Source: Bacteroidota bacterium
GTDB lineage: Bacteria > Bacteroidota > Bacteroidia > Chitinophagales > Chitinophagaceae
Reading direction: 5' to 3'
Assembly: GCA_023437225.1 (NCBI GenBank)
Contig: JAEZGS010000027.1
Location: 1 to 64,000, forward strand
DNA: 64,000 bases
Shown: positions 1 to 9,378 of the stretch, piece by piece
How the letters are laid out: each line of letters opens with the position of its first letter
Position numbering within the stretch: position 1 is the stretch's first letter
Notes under the pieces: model-generated
Databases searched by the model: none
Seen by the model: the letters and a program-made list of their open reading frames with translations, nothing else
What the model was told of the DNA's origin: nothing
Program-made: the position numbers and the translations under genes

Positions 1-110
1 GCTAGTGTGCTAATATGCTAGTGTGCTAATATGCTAGTGTGCTAATGTGCTAATACAGGATGTGCTAATATGCGAATGTGGAAATGTGGAAATGCGAAAA
101 TGTGAAAATT
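1..110. repeat. 16-bp tandem repeats grading into 8-10-bp near repeats
   Basis: Three consecutive 16-bp units GCTAGTGTGCTAATAT (the third ending GT) occupy 1-48. They grade through GCTAATACAGGATGTGCTAATATG into shorter near-repeats of the type TGTGGAAATG and GCGAAAATG up to about 110. The array is probably cut by the window start. The sequence is intergenic with no plausible gene. Its function is unknown; runs of this kind, built from slightly varied short words, can arise by slippage. Confidence 0.85.
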
Positions 111-120
111 TTGTAATACG

Positions 121-349
121 AGATCCGCTTCGCGCTTTCCGCTTTCTGCTTTCCGTAAAGATCCGCATTCCGCTTTCTGCTTTCCGCTTTCTGTAAAAAT
201 CCGCTTCCCGCTTTCCGCATTCGGCATTCTGGTAAAGATCCGCTTCCTGCTTTCCGCATTCCGTTTTCTGTAAAGATCCGCTTCCCGCTTCCCGCATTCC
301 GCTTTCTGTAAGGGTCCGCTTCCCGCTTTCCGCTTCCCGCTTTCTGTTA
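121..349. repeat. Six tandem ~38-bp pyrimidine-rich repeats
   Basis: Six units begin at about 121, 159, 197, 236, 274 and 312, so the period is 38-39 bp. Each starts with a variant of AGATCCGC, continues with four or five heptad-like words of the type CCGCTTT, CCGCATT or CTGCTTT, and ends with GTAA. The plus strand is almost purely C/T within the words. Open frames across it encode only low-complexity K/R/E/S/G-rich peptides and are not credible genes. Together with 1-110 it fills the gap before the cytochrome operon. From 350 to 459 I see only an ordinary leader, with AACCTTTATTTCG just before the start codon. Confidence 0.85.
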
Positions 350-459
350 AACAATTCATCCATCATAAATAACAGTTCATTCCCCTCTCTATTTCAGGCG
401 CGGGGCTACCATGATAACTTGCACTCGCATCAATCCTTTAACCATTAACCTTTATTTCG

Positions 460-1062
460 ATGAAAAAACTTATTTTAAGTTTTGCAGCAATAGTGATCCT
501 GCTTTTTGCCGGAGCGATCGCCTGTACCAGCAGTACTGCTGAAGAACGAACAACTGATATGGCGTATGACGACGAACTGATTACACATGGGGAATACCTG
601 GTTACCATCATCGGCTGTGATGACTGCCACTCCCCCAAGAAAATGGGACCGCAGGGACCGGAGATCATTCCGGAATTGCGATTTTCGGGATATCAGGCAA
701 ACAACCCGGTCATGCAGCCAGATACCGGCGCCATGAAGAAAGGCTGGCATCTGTTCGGTCCTGATCTAACCATTGCAGCTGGTCCCTGGGGTACATCGTT
801 CGCTGCAAACATTACGTCGGACGGTACAGGTATAGGCAATTGGAAAGAAGAACAGTTCTTCCGGGCAATGCGTGAAGGTAAATACAAGGGTCTGGAGAAC
901 AGTCGCCCAATGATGCCGCCAATGCCGTGGCCCAACTTCAGCAAAATGTCGGATCGGGATCTGAAAGCGATATTTGCATTCCTTAAATCAACCAAACCCG
1001 TAAATAACGTGGTTCCGGCATTTATGCCTCCTGCCGGTGCACCACCGGAGAAAAAATCATAA
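460..1062 (+). CDS. c-type cytochrome lipoprotein, monoheme
   Basis: A 200-residue exported protein. Residues 1-21 are a hydrophobic signal ending in AIAC, so Cys22 is a plausible lipidation site. The single heme-attachment motif CDDCH is at residues 53-57, and Met-rich PMMPPMPW around residue 150 can supply the distal heme ligand. The C-terminal segment with MSDRDLKAIFAFLKS is the usual last helix of class I cytochrome c. It should act in the periplasm as an electron carrier; the partner oxidoreductase is not in the window. It is 6 bp ahead of two LytS-type kinases and a LytTR regulator, so it is probably co-transcribed with them. The leader ACCATTAACCTTTATTTCG closely resembles the one before the lipoprotein at 8576. 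Confidence 0.85.
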   Translation: MKKLILSFAAIVILLFAGAIACTSSTAEERTTDMAYDDELITHGEYLVTIIGCDDCHSPKKMGPQGPEIIPELRFSGYQANNPVMQPDTGAMKKGWHLFGPDLTIAAGPWGTSFAANITSDGTGIGNWKEEQFFRAMREGKYKGLENSRPMMPPMPWPNFSKMSDRDLKAIFAFLKSTKPVNNVVPAFMPPAGAPPEKKS

Positions 1063-1068
1063 ACCCTC

Positions 1069-2130
1069 ATGTTTCTGAAACTGCCTCAATATAGCGGAAA
1101 GGATTACCTGGTGATGACAAGCATACTGCTTCCGTTCACCCTGGTGATGAATTATGCGCTGTTTGGTGGCAACTATTTTCGCCCTTCGCCCTACTTTTTG
1201 CCTGCCACTGCGATCACAGCAGTGGCATTTTGCCTTGATTTCACTGTCTGTGGATTGCTTGCGGTTCGAATCAAACAGCGCTTTCCATCCGAAGATCAGC
1301 TGTCACGCCGCCTGGCAGTGATGATCATCAGCTTCCTGATCATGACAGGCCTGTTCCTGATCATTTTATTCCGGGGCTATGAATCACTCGGTTTTTACGA
1401 ATACAGCTTTGACCCCGGTGGCTTCGTTTGGGCATACTTTGGAATGGGCATGGGCAATATCTTCCTGACCTTTTTTATGGAAGGTATTTCGCGGTATCAG
1501 AGCTGGAAACAGAACATGAAAGAAACTGATGAGCTGAAAAAATCTTATCATCAAAGCCAGCTTCTTGGATTGAAAAGCCAGGTTAACCCCCACTTCCTTT
1601 TCAACAGCCTGAATTCATTATCAAGCCTTATCAATGAAGATGAAACAAAAGCAGAAAGATTTCTCGACGAGATGAGTAAAGTGTACAGATACATGCTTCG
1701 TAATGATGACGATCAGCTGGTAACACTTGATGCTGAACTAAAATTTATTGAGTCTTACCTGTTTCTTCTCAGAACCCGCTATGGAAGCGGCTTGCAGGCC
1801 TCAATTGATATCAGCGGGGATGCAAGATCTTTGCTTCTTCCACCTCTTAGCCTGCAGGTAATAATTGAAAACGCTTTGAACCAGAATACTACCAGCAAAC
1901 AAAACCCATTAATCATATCCGTTGAAACAGAAGGCGATCAACGCCTGATCATCCGCAACAGCCTGCAACCAAAAGTTCTTTCGGGTGCTTTCGATCTGGA
2001 AACCGGTCTTGATAATCTTCGCAATAAATACCTCCTGTTGAATAAACCGGATGTGATCATTCGTGATGAAGCCAACGAACGTATCATCCAGTTGCCTTTG
2101 ATAAGTAATGAAGAGGAGGTAGTATCATGA
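1069..2130 (+). CDS. LytS-type sensor histidine kinase (first of tandem pair)
   Basis: 353 residues. Four or so hydrophobic segments in residues 15-140 form a membrane sensor part without a recognisable ligand domain. The His_kinase (PF06580) signature QVNPHFLFNSLNSLSSL follows, with His175 as the phosphoacceptor. The ATPase part keeps IENAL (Glu267, Asn268) but reads NQNTTSK where the neighbouring kinase has KHNVLSK. The first glycine box is absent, as in many Bacteroidota members of this family, while GLDNLRNKY is kept. Its stop overlaps the next kinase's start (ATGA), so the two are translationally coupled and both presumably feed the LytTR regulator at 3211. The altered N-box region suggests weaker catalysis, perhaps a heterodimer partner; that is inference. 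Confidence 0.9.
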   Translation: MFLKLPQYSGKDYLVMTSILLPFTLVMNYALFGGNYFRPSPYFLPATAITAVAFCLDFTVCGLLAVRIKQRFPSEDQLSRRLAVMIISFLIMTGLFLIILFRGYESLGFYEYSFDPGGFVWAYFGMGMGNIFLTFFMEGISRYQSWKQNMKETDELKKSYHQSQLLGLKSQVNPHFLFNSLNSLSSLINEDETKAERFLDEMSKVYRYMLRNDDDQLVTLDAELKFIESYLFLLRTRYGSGLQASIDISGDARSLLLPPLSLQVIIENALNQNTTSKQNPLIISVETEGDQRLIIRNSLQPKVLSGAFDLETGLDNLRNKYLLLNKPDVIIRDEANERIIQLPLISNEEEVVS

Positions 2131-3209
2131 AGTGGAAGCGTATACCCAACCTTGAACTTTACTCATTTATTTTTTCAATGCCGCTTATTGATCTGGCTAT
2201 TAACCAGGTTATTTTTAAAGACAGGCTTTGGAACGAACCACGTATCTGGGTCTTTTCGTTTCCTCTCATTTTCATATTCGGTGGTCTTTCATGGATATCT
2301 ATGGTCACCTGCGATCACGAGATCGAGCGACGATTTCCGGGGCTTGAACAAAGTCTTCGTCGCATTTCATCGAAGTTTGTAGTAGTGATGGTGATTAACA
2401 TTTTCGGTGTGATGATGTTATTTTATTTGTACGACCAGTTTCGATTTGTACAGTATGATACAACAACAAATGACTTTTTGAAGGTGTTATTTATCACGCT
2501 CGGAATAAGTCTGGTGTTTGAAGCTTTGTATGAAGGTGATTTCGCACTTGCTAAATACCGTGAGAGCCAGGAAGAAAAAGAGACCTTCCAGCAATTGTCT
2601 ATTCAGCATGAATTCAACGCGCTAAAAAACCAGGTCAATCCGCACTTTTTGTTCAATTGCTTCAATACGCTTTCTTCTTTAATTGAGATCGATAAGCAGC
2701 AGGCGGACGCTTTTTTAAATGAGCTGAGCAAGGTTTACAGGTATCTATTAAAAAATAATGAAGACGGACTTAGCACGGTCGATAACGAAATACGATTCAT
2801 CCGCTCATATTTCAGATTACTTCAGACACGCCATGGCGATGCGGTTCAAATAAACATTGATATAGATAAGCGCTACGACAATTATTTGTTGCCTTCACTT
2901 TCGCTTCAACTTCTTGTTGAAAACGTTGTGAAGCACAATGTTCTTTCAAAATCGATGCCGCTGGTAATTGATATATTTACTCCCGCCGGAAATAAGATGG
3001 TGGTTAACAATAACCTGCAACGTCGTTCCAACAAAGTGCCTAGCAATAAGGTGGGACTTGAAAATATCCGTAGTAAGTATGAATTATTGAACCAACGTGG
3101 ATTCCAGGTAATGGAAGATGAAAAGAATTTCACAGTAGTATTGCCCCTCATCTGGAACAATGCGATGGGTAAACATGAACAATTATTCAAAGAGATTAAA
3201 CCTGCTTGA
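2127..3209 (+). CDS. LytS-type sensor histidine kinase (second of tandem pair)
   Basis: 360 residues with the same plan as the preceding gene: hydrophobic segments in residues 10-135, a short coiled linker around 140-160, then NQVNPHFLFNCFNTLSSL with His173 as phosphoacceptor. The N-box is LVENVVKHNVLSKSMPL, which retains the usual Lys-His pair that the upstream paralogue lacks. VGLENIRSKYELLN closes the ATPase domain. It begins inside the stop of the upstream kinase and ends one base before the regulator's start codon. The pair looks like a local duplication that has diverged. Membrane-located; stimulus unknown. Confidence 0.92.
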   Translation: MKWKRIPNLELYSFIFSMPLIDLAINQVIFKDRLWNEPRIWVFSFPLIFIFGGLSWISMVTCDHEIERRFPGLEQSLRRISSKFVVVMVINIFGVMMLFYLYDQFRFVQYDTTTNDFLKVLFITLGISLVFEALYEGDFALAKYRESQEEKETFQQLSIQHEFNALKNQVNPHFLFNCFNTLSSLIEIDKQQADAFLNELSKVYRYLLKNNEDGLSTVDNEIRFIRSYFRLLQTRHGDAVQINIDIDKRYDNYLLPSLSLQLLVENVVKHNVLSKSMPLVIDIFTPAGNKMVVNNNLQRRSNKVPSNKVGLENIRSKYELLNQRGFQVMEDEKNFTVVLPLIWNNAMGKHEQLFKEIKPA

Positions 3210-3210
3210 T

Positions 3211-3990
3211 ATGAAAATTTTGATCGTAGAAGATGAAGACCTCGCAGTAAGAAAGTTGCAGAATACACTTGCTTCTGTCGATCATACCACCGATGTGGTA
3301 GGTGTTACCGACAGCATTCGCTCCACCGTTGACTGGTTGAAAGACAACAAAGCACCTGATCTGATCCTGATGGATATCGAATTATCAGATGGACAAAGTT
3401 TCGAGGTTTTCAACCTCATTGATGTGAAGAGCCCTGTCATCTTTACCACTTCATATGATGAATATGCCCTTAAGGCATTCAAGGTGAACAGTGTTGATTA
3501 TCTGCTTAAGCCCATTCAAAAAGATGAGCTTGAAGCGGCTCTTGGCAAATACAGGCAGTTGCGTGGAATCAGCGATGCTCCTTCGCCTGTTCAGGATGTA
3601 AACATTGATAACCTCTTAAGGCAACTCCAGCAAAAACTGCAGGTGAAGGAATACCGGAAACGCTTTCTGGTCAAGCATGGACAGCGGCTCGTAAGTATTG
3701 AAGTAGAAGACATTGTTTACTTCTTTAGTGACGGCCGTCTTAATTTCTTCAAGACTGCAGACAATCGAAAATTTGTAGTGGACTATACGATGGACGAGCT
3801 TGAAGATATGCTGGACCCCGAAGCATATTTTCGAATCAGCAGATCCTACTACGTCTCCGCACAATCAATTGAAAAAATTGAAGACTACTTTGGAAACAGA
3901 TTGATTTTAACGTTACATCCTGCATCCGACAAAGAAGTGCTTGTTAGTCGCGAACGAGTGAGCGATTTTAAAAAATGGATGGGTAAATAA
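3211..3990 (+). CDS. LytTR-family response regulator
   Basis: 259 residues. The receiver domain (1-115) has the acidic patch EDED near residues 8-10, phosphoacceptor Asp55 in LILMDIEL, Thr/Ser at TTSYDEY, and Lys in YLLKPIQ. A linker follows, then a LytTR DNA-binding domain (about 160-259) starting RFLVKHGQRLVSIEVEDIVYF. I chose ATG 3211 because the reading MKILIVEDED is the canonical receiver start and lies one base after the upstream kinase stop. An in-frame ATG at 3160 would add 17 residues overlapping that kinase. It should bind direct repeats at its target promoters; I could not identify a site for it. Confidence 0.93.
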   Translation: MKILIVEDEDLAVRKLQNTLASVDHTTDVVGVTDSIRSTVDWLKDNKAPDLILMDIELSDGQSFEVFNLIDVKSPVIFTTSYDEYALKAFKVNSVDYLLKPIQKDELEAALGKYRQLRGISDAPSPVQDVNIDNLLRQLQQKLQVKEYRKRFLVKHGQRLVSIEVEDIVYFFSDGRLNFFKTADNRKFVVDYTMDELEDMLDPEAYFRISRSYYVSAQSIEKIEDYFGNRLILTLHPASDKEVLVSRERVSDFKKWMGK

Positions 3991-4002
3991 GCTGTTCGTG
4001 TG

Positions 4003-7000
4003 TTAGTTCAACGGAACTTTCAGGCTGATAAGGCTGCTGCTTTTATGCACTTGCACGTTCATGTCGGCAAGTATTGACTTTAATCGCGTTTCCATATCCC
4101 GACTTTGTAATACGTTGTTCAGATGTTGCATATTGCAACTGTAATTATCGAACTGAATTGTAAACTGCAGCCCCGATTTTTCAAGGCCTACATGTACTTT
4201 GCATTTGCGTGCACCTGCGTCTACGAGGTTCTTAATGCCATCTTTAAAAAGCAGGAAAGATTCATGCCTAAGCTTCATGTTTAACTCGAGCTTCTCCACA
4301 CTTTTGTCTACCACCATGTCGATGTCTGCACCATGTCTGTTGTTTAGTGCAGCTATGTATTCTTTCATGCGATCAACAGTTTTTGACATATTATCATTCC
4401 CCGGATCGATGCTCCACAGCATATCATCCATAGCGATGATCATATTGTGACTTTTCGTGTGTATCTGTGTGATGTATTCTTTAGACTTTTCTATATCCTT
4501 GTCTGCTTTTATCCTCGCCATTTCACTTAGAATGTTGATACTGTTCAATGCGTTGTTAATGTCACGATGAAGGTTATGTGCAATTTCGCTGCGCATCTTT
4601 TGTATGGCTTCCTTTCGGCTCATGCGTTCCCTGTCCATCCAGTAAAGCAACAAGATACCGAGGATGGCAAGTAAACTGTAGAACCACCAACTGCTCCAGA
4701 ATGGCGGGTTAATGTCAATAACCAGGGTTGTAATTTTTCCCGTAGGGTGCCCATCTGCGTCCAGAGGCTGTGCCTGAAATGTATAAGTCCCGGGAGGAAT
4801 GTAAGAATATATGGCCTGTTTGGTGGCATCAGCAGTCTTCCATTCTTTATCAAGTCCGTCGAGCTTGTATATTATTGGAAACTCATTGTTGTAATTCAAA
4901 GAAGACAACTGAATGTCGAGAGAATTGTTATCGTGCCCAAGCACCACAGCTTTGAGTCGCAACAGAGAATCTACCAGCAATGAACGGTTCATTACTTTAA
5001 AATCCGTAATTACAACATCTGAGATATTATTATCCAACTGAATTTTTGACGGATCAAAAGCAATAAAGTGATTGTTACTTCCAAACATAAGTCGCCCATC
5101 AGGAAGTGCTTTGGATGATGCAAGTACGAAGTTTTCATTGTCGATACCGTCCTGCTTTCTGAAAGTGACAATTACATCACGATGGATATTAAGTCGGTTT
5201 AGTCCGTTTGTTGTGGCTATCCACAAATAGCCTGCTTTATCGCGCTCCACGGCCGTAATATCGCCCGCAATGGATCGCCCCAGAGTCACTTCTTTTATCT
5301 GCTTTGATACCCGGTTGAAAAGATAAACACTCTTGTTTGTTGCGAGCACCAGCGTACTATCATCGTATTCGCAAACAGATGTTGCCGCATCCTTTGATAT
5401 ACGGTAAGGTTCAGCAGCTTTAGTGCCCAACCGGTACAATACCTCATCGGTTTTCGGATCTAACACATAAAAGCCATCTGCTGCGGTAGCTATCCACAAC
5501 AATCCCGTGCGATCCCAGAACAACTTATTTATTTGCGTACGGGGAACTGACAAAACAGTGCTGTAAGCACGCGGATCGGAGATCTTTCCTTTGGATTTTG
5601 TGTACTTGAACACACCAATGCGTTGCATTCCGAACCACAAATTGCCATCTCCATCTTCAGTCATCTGCCTGATCGTTCGGTTCTCGAGGATGGGTGGATT
5701 GTGAAAGGTGGAGTTGCGATTACGTTGATCGATGGCATAAAAACCAGGTTGCGACGATAACCATATCGTGTTACTGTCACCTGATGCGCACATGCTCCAA
5801 ATAAGGGGTCCGGCCCGGTTGTCCATTCCCTTTATCCCTGTAGGCAGGAGGTTAAGTTCGTTATCATAGTGGTATAATCCGTCACCCCACGCCCCGGCCA
5901 ATATTGTCCCCCATTTTGTTGGCATGAAAGCAAGTATCGCCCCATCCCCCTGTTGATTGTTCAGTCGATTAATGTGACTGACATTTGTAAAGTATTCTTT
6001 GGATGGTGTGAATCGATATACTCCATGGTTGCGGGTGGCCACCCAGATATTGTTATGTCGATCTTCGAAAAGCTGGTTGACCGCATCGAAATTGATACTT
6101 CTTTCATTGAGGAAACCGTTGTGAACTAGTTGGAACCGGTTGTCTTTTTCTATGTATTCGGCAAAAATGCTCAGCCCGTGGGCCCAGACTTTACCGTTTT
6201 CCTGCACCATGAAATCGTGCACTTCATTGTAAGTTTTTAATCTACTCAGGAATTCTTCTTTCAACAAAGCTTTATTGGTTGCCGGGTCATATCTATGCAC
6301 AAATGGGTAACCGCCAGCCCATGTAGTATACCAGAATTTACCCTCTTTATCGAACTTGCATTTAATCACACCGCCACTCTTGGCAAAAAAATCTACTGCT
6401 TGTTCTCCGGCTACATTATGACCAGGATAACTCACCTGCTTTGTGGCTGGATCATAAATGGCAAGCCCGTCGGGGTATAGTCCTATCCAGTATTTGCCGG
6501 TTGATGGTTGTTCCACAAAATCGATCACATGCAATTCTCTTGGAATGCCAAACACTTTGCTGTTGTGCCTGAACTCATTTCTTTGTTCATCATACACGAG
6601 TATTTCCAATCCCTGCAAATGAAGAAACACGTTGCCTTTGAGGTCAAGATGAATTCGATTCATCGTAGCCGGGCCATTAGGATCAGTAGGGACGATCCTG
6701 GCTTCAGTAAAACTAAAGTTTCGTGTATTGAATCTTCCTACACGAAAATCAGAAGTAACGACCCACAAATTATCTTTTCTGTCTACAACCAGTTGGTGAA
6801 TGGATGTCGTAGGCAACGGCTTTTTGTAATCACTGTTTGCGGTAAAGGTCTTATACCTTGTTCCATCAAAACGCTGAAGCCCTTCCGTAGTGCCCATCCA
6901 TATATAACCGTCGCTGTCCTGAGCAATAGCGAACACCTGGTTCGAAACCAGTCCTGATTCAACAGTATAATGTTTGAATGAATATTGTTTGCCTTCCTGG

Positions 7001-7089
7001 GAGTATGTAATAAATGACGACAGAAGAAGGCACCATATCAACAATAAGGTTCGCAGGGTTAAAAGTTTTAGGTTCTGTAAATGTAACAA
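4003..7089 (-). CDS. Propeller-domain sensor histidine kinase with degenerate ATPase domain
   Basis: 1028 residues. A signal peptide (about 1-30, ending TYSQ) is followed by a two-component-regulator propeller of Reg_prop repeats (the YIWMGT and LWFGMQ pattern), a Y_Y_Y Ig-like domain (about 690-790), one membrane helix (about 797-816) and a HisKA_3-like dimerisation segment with His841 in HNLHRDINNALNSI. The C-terminal ATPase region is eroded. The N-box reads KDGIKNLVDAG, the DNG box is DNYSC and the glycine-rich lid is replaced by SRDMETRL. No LuxR-type regulator is adjacent; the convergent LytTR gene ends 12 bp away. The sensor is periplasmic. Whether it still autophosphorylates is doubtful. 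Confidence 0.88.
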   Translation of the reverse strand: MLHLQNLKLLTLRTLLLIWCLLLSSFITYSQEGKQYSFKHYTVESGLVSNQVFAIAQDSDGYIWMGTTEGLQRFDGTRYKTFTANSDYKKPLPTTSIHQLVVDRKDNLWVVTSDFRVGRFNTRNFSFTEARIVPTDPNGPATMNRIHLDLKGNVFLHLQGLEILVYDEQRNEFRHNSKVFGIPRELHVIDFVEQPSTGKYWIGLYPDGLAIYDPATKQVSYPGHNVAGEQAVDFFAKSGGVIKCKFDKEGKFWYTTWAGGYPFVHRYDPATNKALLKEEFLSRLKTYNEVHDFMVQENGKVWAHGLSIFAEYIEKDNRFQLVHNGFLNERSINFDAVNQLFEDRHNNIWVATRNHGVYRFTPSKEYFTNVSHINRLNNQQGDGAILAFMPTKWGTILAGAWGDGLYHYDNELNLLPTGIKGMDNRAGPLIWSMCASGDSNTIWLSSQPGFYAIDQRNRNSTFHNPPILENRTIRQMTEDGDGNLWFGMQRIGVFKYTKSKGKISDPRAYSTVLSVPRTQINKLFWDRTGLLWIATAADGFYVLDPKTDEVLYRLGTKAAEPYRISKDAATSVCEYDDSTLVLATNKSVYLFNRVSKQIKEVTLGRSIAGDITAVERDKAGYLWIATTNGLNRLNIHRDVIVTFRKQDGIDNENFVLASSKALPDGRLMFGSNNHFIAFDPSKIQLDNNISDVVITDFKVMNRSLLVDSLLRLKAVVLGHDNNSLDIQLSSLNYNNEFPIIYKLDGLDKEWKTADATKQAIYSYIPPGTYTFQAQPLDADGHPTGKITTLVIDINPPFWSSWWFYSLLAILGILLLYWMDRERMSRKEAIQKMRSEIAHNLHRDINNALNSINILSEMARIKADKDIEKSKEYITQIHTKSHNMIIAMDDMLWSIDPGNDNMSKTVDRMKEYIAALNNRHGADIDMVVDKSVEKLELNMKLRHESFLLFKDGIKNLVDAGARKCKVHVGLEKSGLQFTIQFDNYSCNMQHLNNVLQSRDMETRLKSILADMNVQVHKSSSLISLKVPLN

Positions 7090-7200
7090 AACAGACGTGC
7101 AAGCAGCAACTCATTACCGTAAAATTTCAATTCATACATAGAGGCCTTTTTTCCGGGAAATCCGCAGTGTAAACTTGCGCCACATTAAACCTTTCCTTGT

Positions 7201-8544
7201 ATGCAATCCCAATTACTTAAAGGCAAACGGATCCTGTTTGCCAACTTCCCGGCTGATGGCCATTTCAATCCGCTTACTGGCCTGGCGGTAGCGTTGAAGC
7301 AAAGTGGGGCCGATGTTCGCTGGTACACATCTAAAACCTATGCGAGGAAAATCAGTTCTCTGGATATTCCGCATTATCGATTCATCAGGGCAATGGAAGT
7401 GGAGAACAACCAGTTTGATAAAGCATTCCCCGAACGCGCTAAGATCAGGTCACAGATCGCAAAATTGAATTTTGACATGATCAATATTTTCATCAATCGC
7501 GGGCCGGAATATTTTGAAGATATAAAGCAGATATATACTGAATTTCCATTCGATCTCATGATCTCTGACAATGCGTTTACTGGTGCATTGTTTGTTCGGG
7601 AACTCATGCACATTCCCGTTATCGCAGTTGGAGTGATGCCACTCTCTGTAACGTCCAAAGATCTTCCGCCGGGAGGACTAGGAATGACTCCATCCTATGG
7701 CTTGTTTGGAAAGATTAAGCAGGCAGCACTTCGTGCGTTTGCCAATAAAGTAATATTTGGTAAGCCGAATAAAGCCTTGTGGCAGATGTGTCGGAAGTAT
7801 CACATTTCGCATAACCACGAAAATGTGTTCGATATGCTTGCTAAGAAGTCTGATCTTTTCCTGCAAAGTGGCTCACCGGGATTTGAATATCGGCGTTCGG
7901 ATCTTGGCGACAACATTCGTTACATCGGTGCCCTGCTGCCACATTCATCTGCAACTCAACACGCACAATGGTTCGATCAGCGATTGAATAAGTATTCAAC
8001 CGTGGTATTGGTCACGCAGGGAACCGTTGAAAAAGATGTCAACAAATTACTTGTACCTGCTATAGAGGCCTTTCAACAGACAGATGTGCTATTGATTGTA
8101 ACTACAGGCGGCGGAAGTACTAAAGAATTGCAGGAAAAATTTGCATGTGAGAATGTTATCATAGAAGATTTCATTCCCTTCAATGATATAATGCCTTATG
8201 CAGATGTTTACATCACTAATGGAGGATATGGTGGAGTTATGCTGGGCATCGAGCATGAACTTCCGTTAGTTGTAGCAGGCGTTCATGAAGGTAAGAATGA
8301 GATTTGCGCGCGCATAGGTTATTTCGGGTTGGGTGTTAATCTCAAAACAGAAACTCCTGAACCACTTCAACTTGCTAATGCAGTCAGCCATGTGATCAAA
8401 GACCCATCTTTTAAGCAGAACGTTTCGAACCTGGCAAAAGAACTATCCGGGTACAATCCCAGTGAACTGATTGTGCAACATGCTCTGGAGTTAGTAGGCG
8501 CAACACGTAGATCTGCAAGAGCAATCCAATTAGTTAGCAATTAA
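7201..8544 (+). CDS. GT1/MGT-like glycosyltransferase
   Basis: 447 residues, cytosolic, GT-B fold. The N-terminal acceptor half starts KRILFANFPADGHFNPLTGLAVAL, the usual first strand and Gly-rich turn of macrolide/UDP-glucuronosyl-type GT1 enzymes. The C-terminal donor half has VVLVTQGTVEKDVNKL (about 267-282) and the nucleotide-sugar binding stretch TNGGYGGVMLGIEHELPLV followed by GVHEGKNEICARIGYFGLGV. The acceptor and sugar cannot be inferred. It is divergent from the propeller kinase across a 111-bp gap and 31 bp ahead of a lipoprotein gene. A weak -7-like TAAACTTG is at 7170-7177. Confidence 0.88.
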   Translation: MQSQLLKGKRILFANFPADGHFNPLTGLAVALKQSGADVRWYTSKTYARKISSLDIPHYRFIRAMEVENNQFDKAFPERAKIRSQIAKLNFDMINIFINRGPEYFEDIKQIYTEFPFDLMISDNAFTGALFVRELMHIPVIAVGVMPLSVTSKDLPPGGLGMTPSYGLFGKIKQAALRAFANKVIFGKPNKALWQMCRKYHISHNHENVFDMLAKKSDLFLQSGSPGFEYRRSDLGDNIRYIGALLPHSSATQHAQWFDQRLNKYSTVVLVTQGTVEKDVNKLLVPAIEAFQQTDVLLIVTTGGGSTKELQEKFACENVIIEDFIPFNDIMPYADVYITNGGYGGVMLGIEHELPLVVAGVHEGKNEICARIGYFGLGVNLKTETPEPLQLANAVSHVIKDPSFKQNVSNLAKELSGYNPSELIVQHALELVGATRRSARAIQLVSN

Positions 8545-8575
8545 TCATCAAACCATACCATTAAACTTTATCACA

Positions 8576-9355
8576 ATGAAAAAGGTATTATTATTTGTCA
8601 GTGTAGTTATGATTGGACTTATATCGTGCAAAAAAAATGACGATGTAATGTCTGGTGGAGTATTTAAGGGGCCGGAAAAAGTATTTCAACACGGAAAGGC
8701 CTGGACATGGGTAAAGCTGGACAAGTCCGGAAAGCCGGAGAGAGTGGGGATTACAATAGATAAAGCGGCAATGGAATCGCTTGATCCCGGAGACGATGGA
8801 GGTGGACATAATCATGCGAATGCAATATCGCTTGCTTTCCATGAGAAAGCTGGAGTGACGCCATTTAAGCATGCATTGCTTGACTGGAATCCACACGGTC
8901 ATGAGCCTGCGGGTGTTTATGATCTGCCACATTTCGACTATCATTTCTATATGACCAGTGAGCAGGAAAGAATGGCGATACCTGTTTTCGAGCAGGCGCA
9001 GGCTAAGTTTGAAAATTATCCTGCTACCGGTTATACTCCCGAAAATTATTTTCCCATTCCTGGTGGCGTGCCACAAATGGGTGTTCATTGGGCTGATGCA
9101 ACAAGTGGTGAAATGAATGGTGAAGAATTCACACAAACATTTCTTTATGGCAGTTATGATGGAAAAGTAACGTTCTATGAGCCGATGATCACAAAAGCAT
9201 TTATCGACGCAAACACGTCGTTCAGCAGAAACTTTGGCGTGCCCACAAAATTTGCACAGGACGGATACTATCCTACGAAGATGAAGATCGAAAAAGAGAA
9301 TGGTGCAGTGAGCGTGGTACTTGAGGGTTTTGTGTACAGGAAGAAAACCAAGTAG
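8576..9355 (+). CDS. Lipoprotein resembling the TTHB210/DUF5602 fold family
   Basis: 259 residues with a lipoprotein signal (LISC, Cys18). The body contains GGHNHAN, LLDWNPHGHEPAGVYDLPHFDYHFYMTSEQE and PGGVPQMGVHWAD. I associate this His-rich arrangement with the DUF5602/TTHB210-like family, which has no established reaction. Many His residues could bind a metal, but that is inference. The protein would sit in the outer or inner membrane facing the periplasm. It follows the glycosyltransferase gene and is closed by the hairpin terminator at 9438-9459. Confidence 0.6.
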   Translation: MKKVLLFVSVVMIGLISCKKNDDVMSGGVFKGPEKVFQHGKAWTWVKLDKSGKPERVGITIDKAAMESLDPGDDGGGHNHANAISLAFHEKAGVTPFKHALLDWNPHGHEPAGVYDLPHFDYHFYMTSEQERMAIPVFEQAQAKFENYPATGYTPENYFPIPGGVPQMGVHWADATSGEMNGEEFTQTFLYGSYDGKVTFYEPMITKAFIDANTSFSRNFGVPTKFAQDGYYPTKMKIEKENGAVSVVLEGFVYRKKTK

Positions 9356-9378
9356 TGATCAGTGATTGTGATCGGACT

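Noticed and set aside
121..349. CRISPR array
   Set aside because: Units are contiguous and internally repetitive, with no unique spacers and no cas genes.
34..366. Overlapping minus-strand open frames of 64-110 codons across the repeat array
   Set aside because: They encode only low-complexity K/R/E/S/G repeats in several frames at once, as expected from translating tandem DNA repeats; no leader or conserved start.
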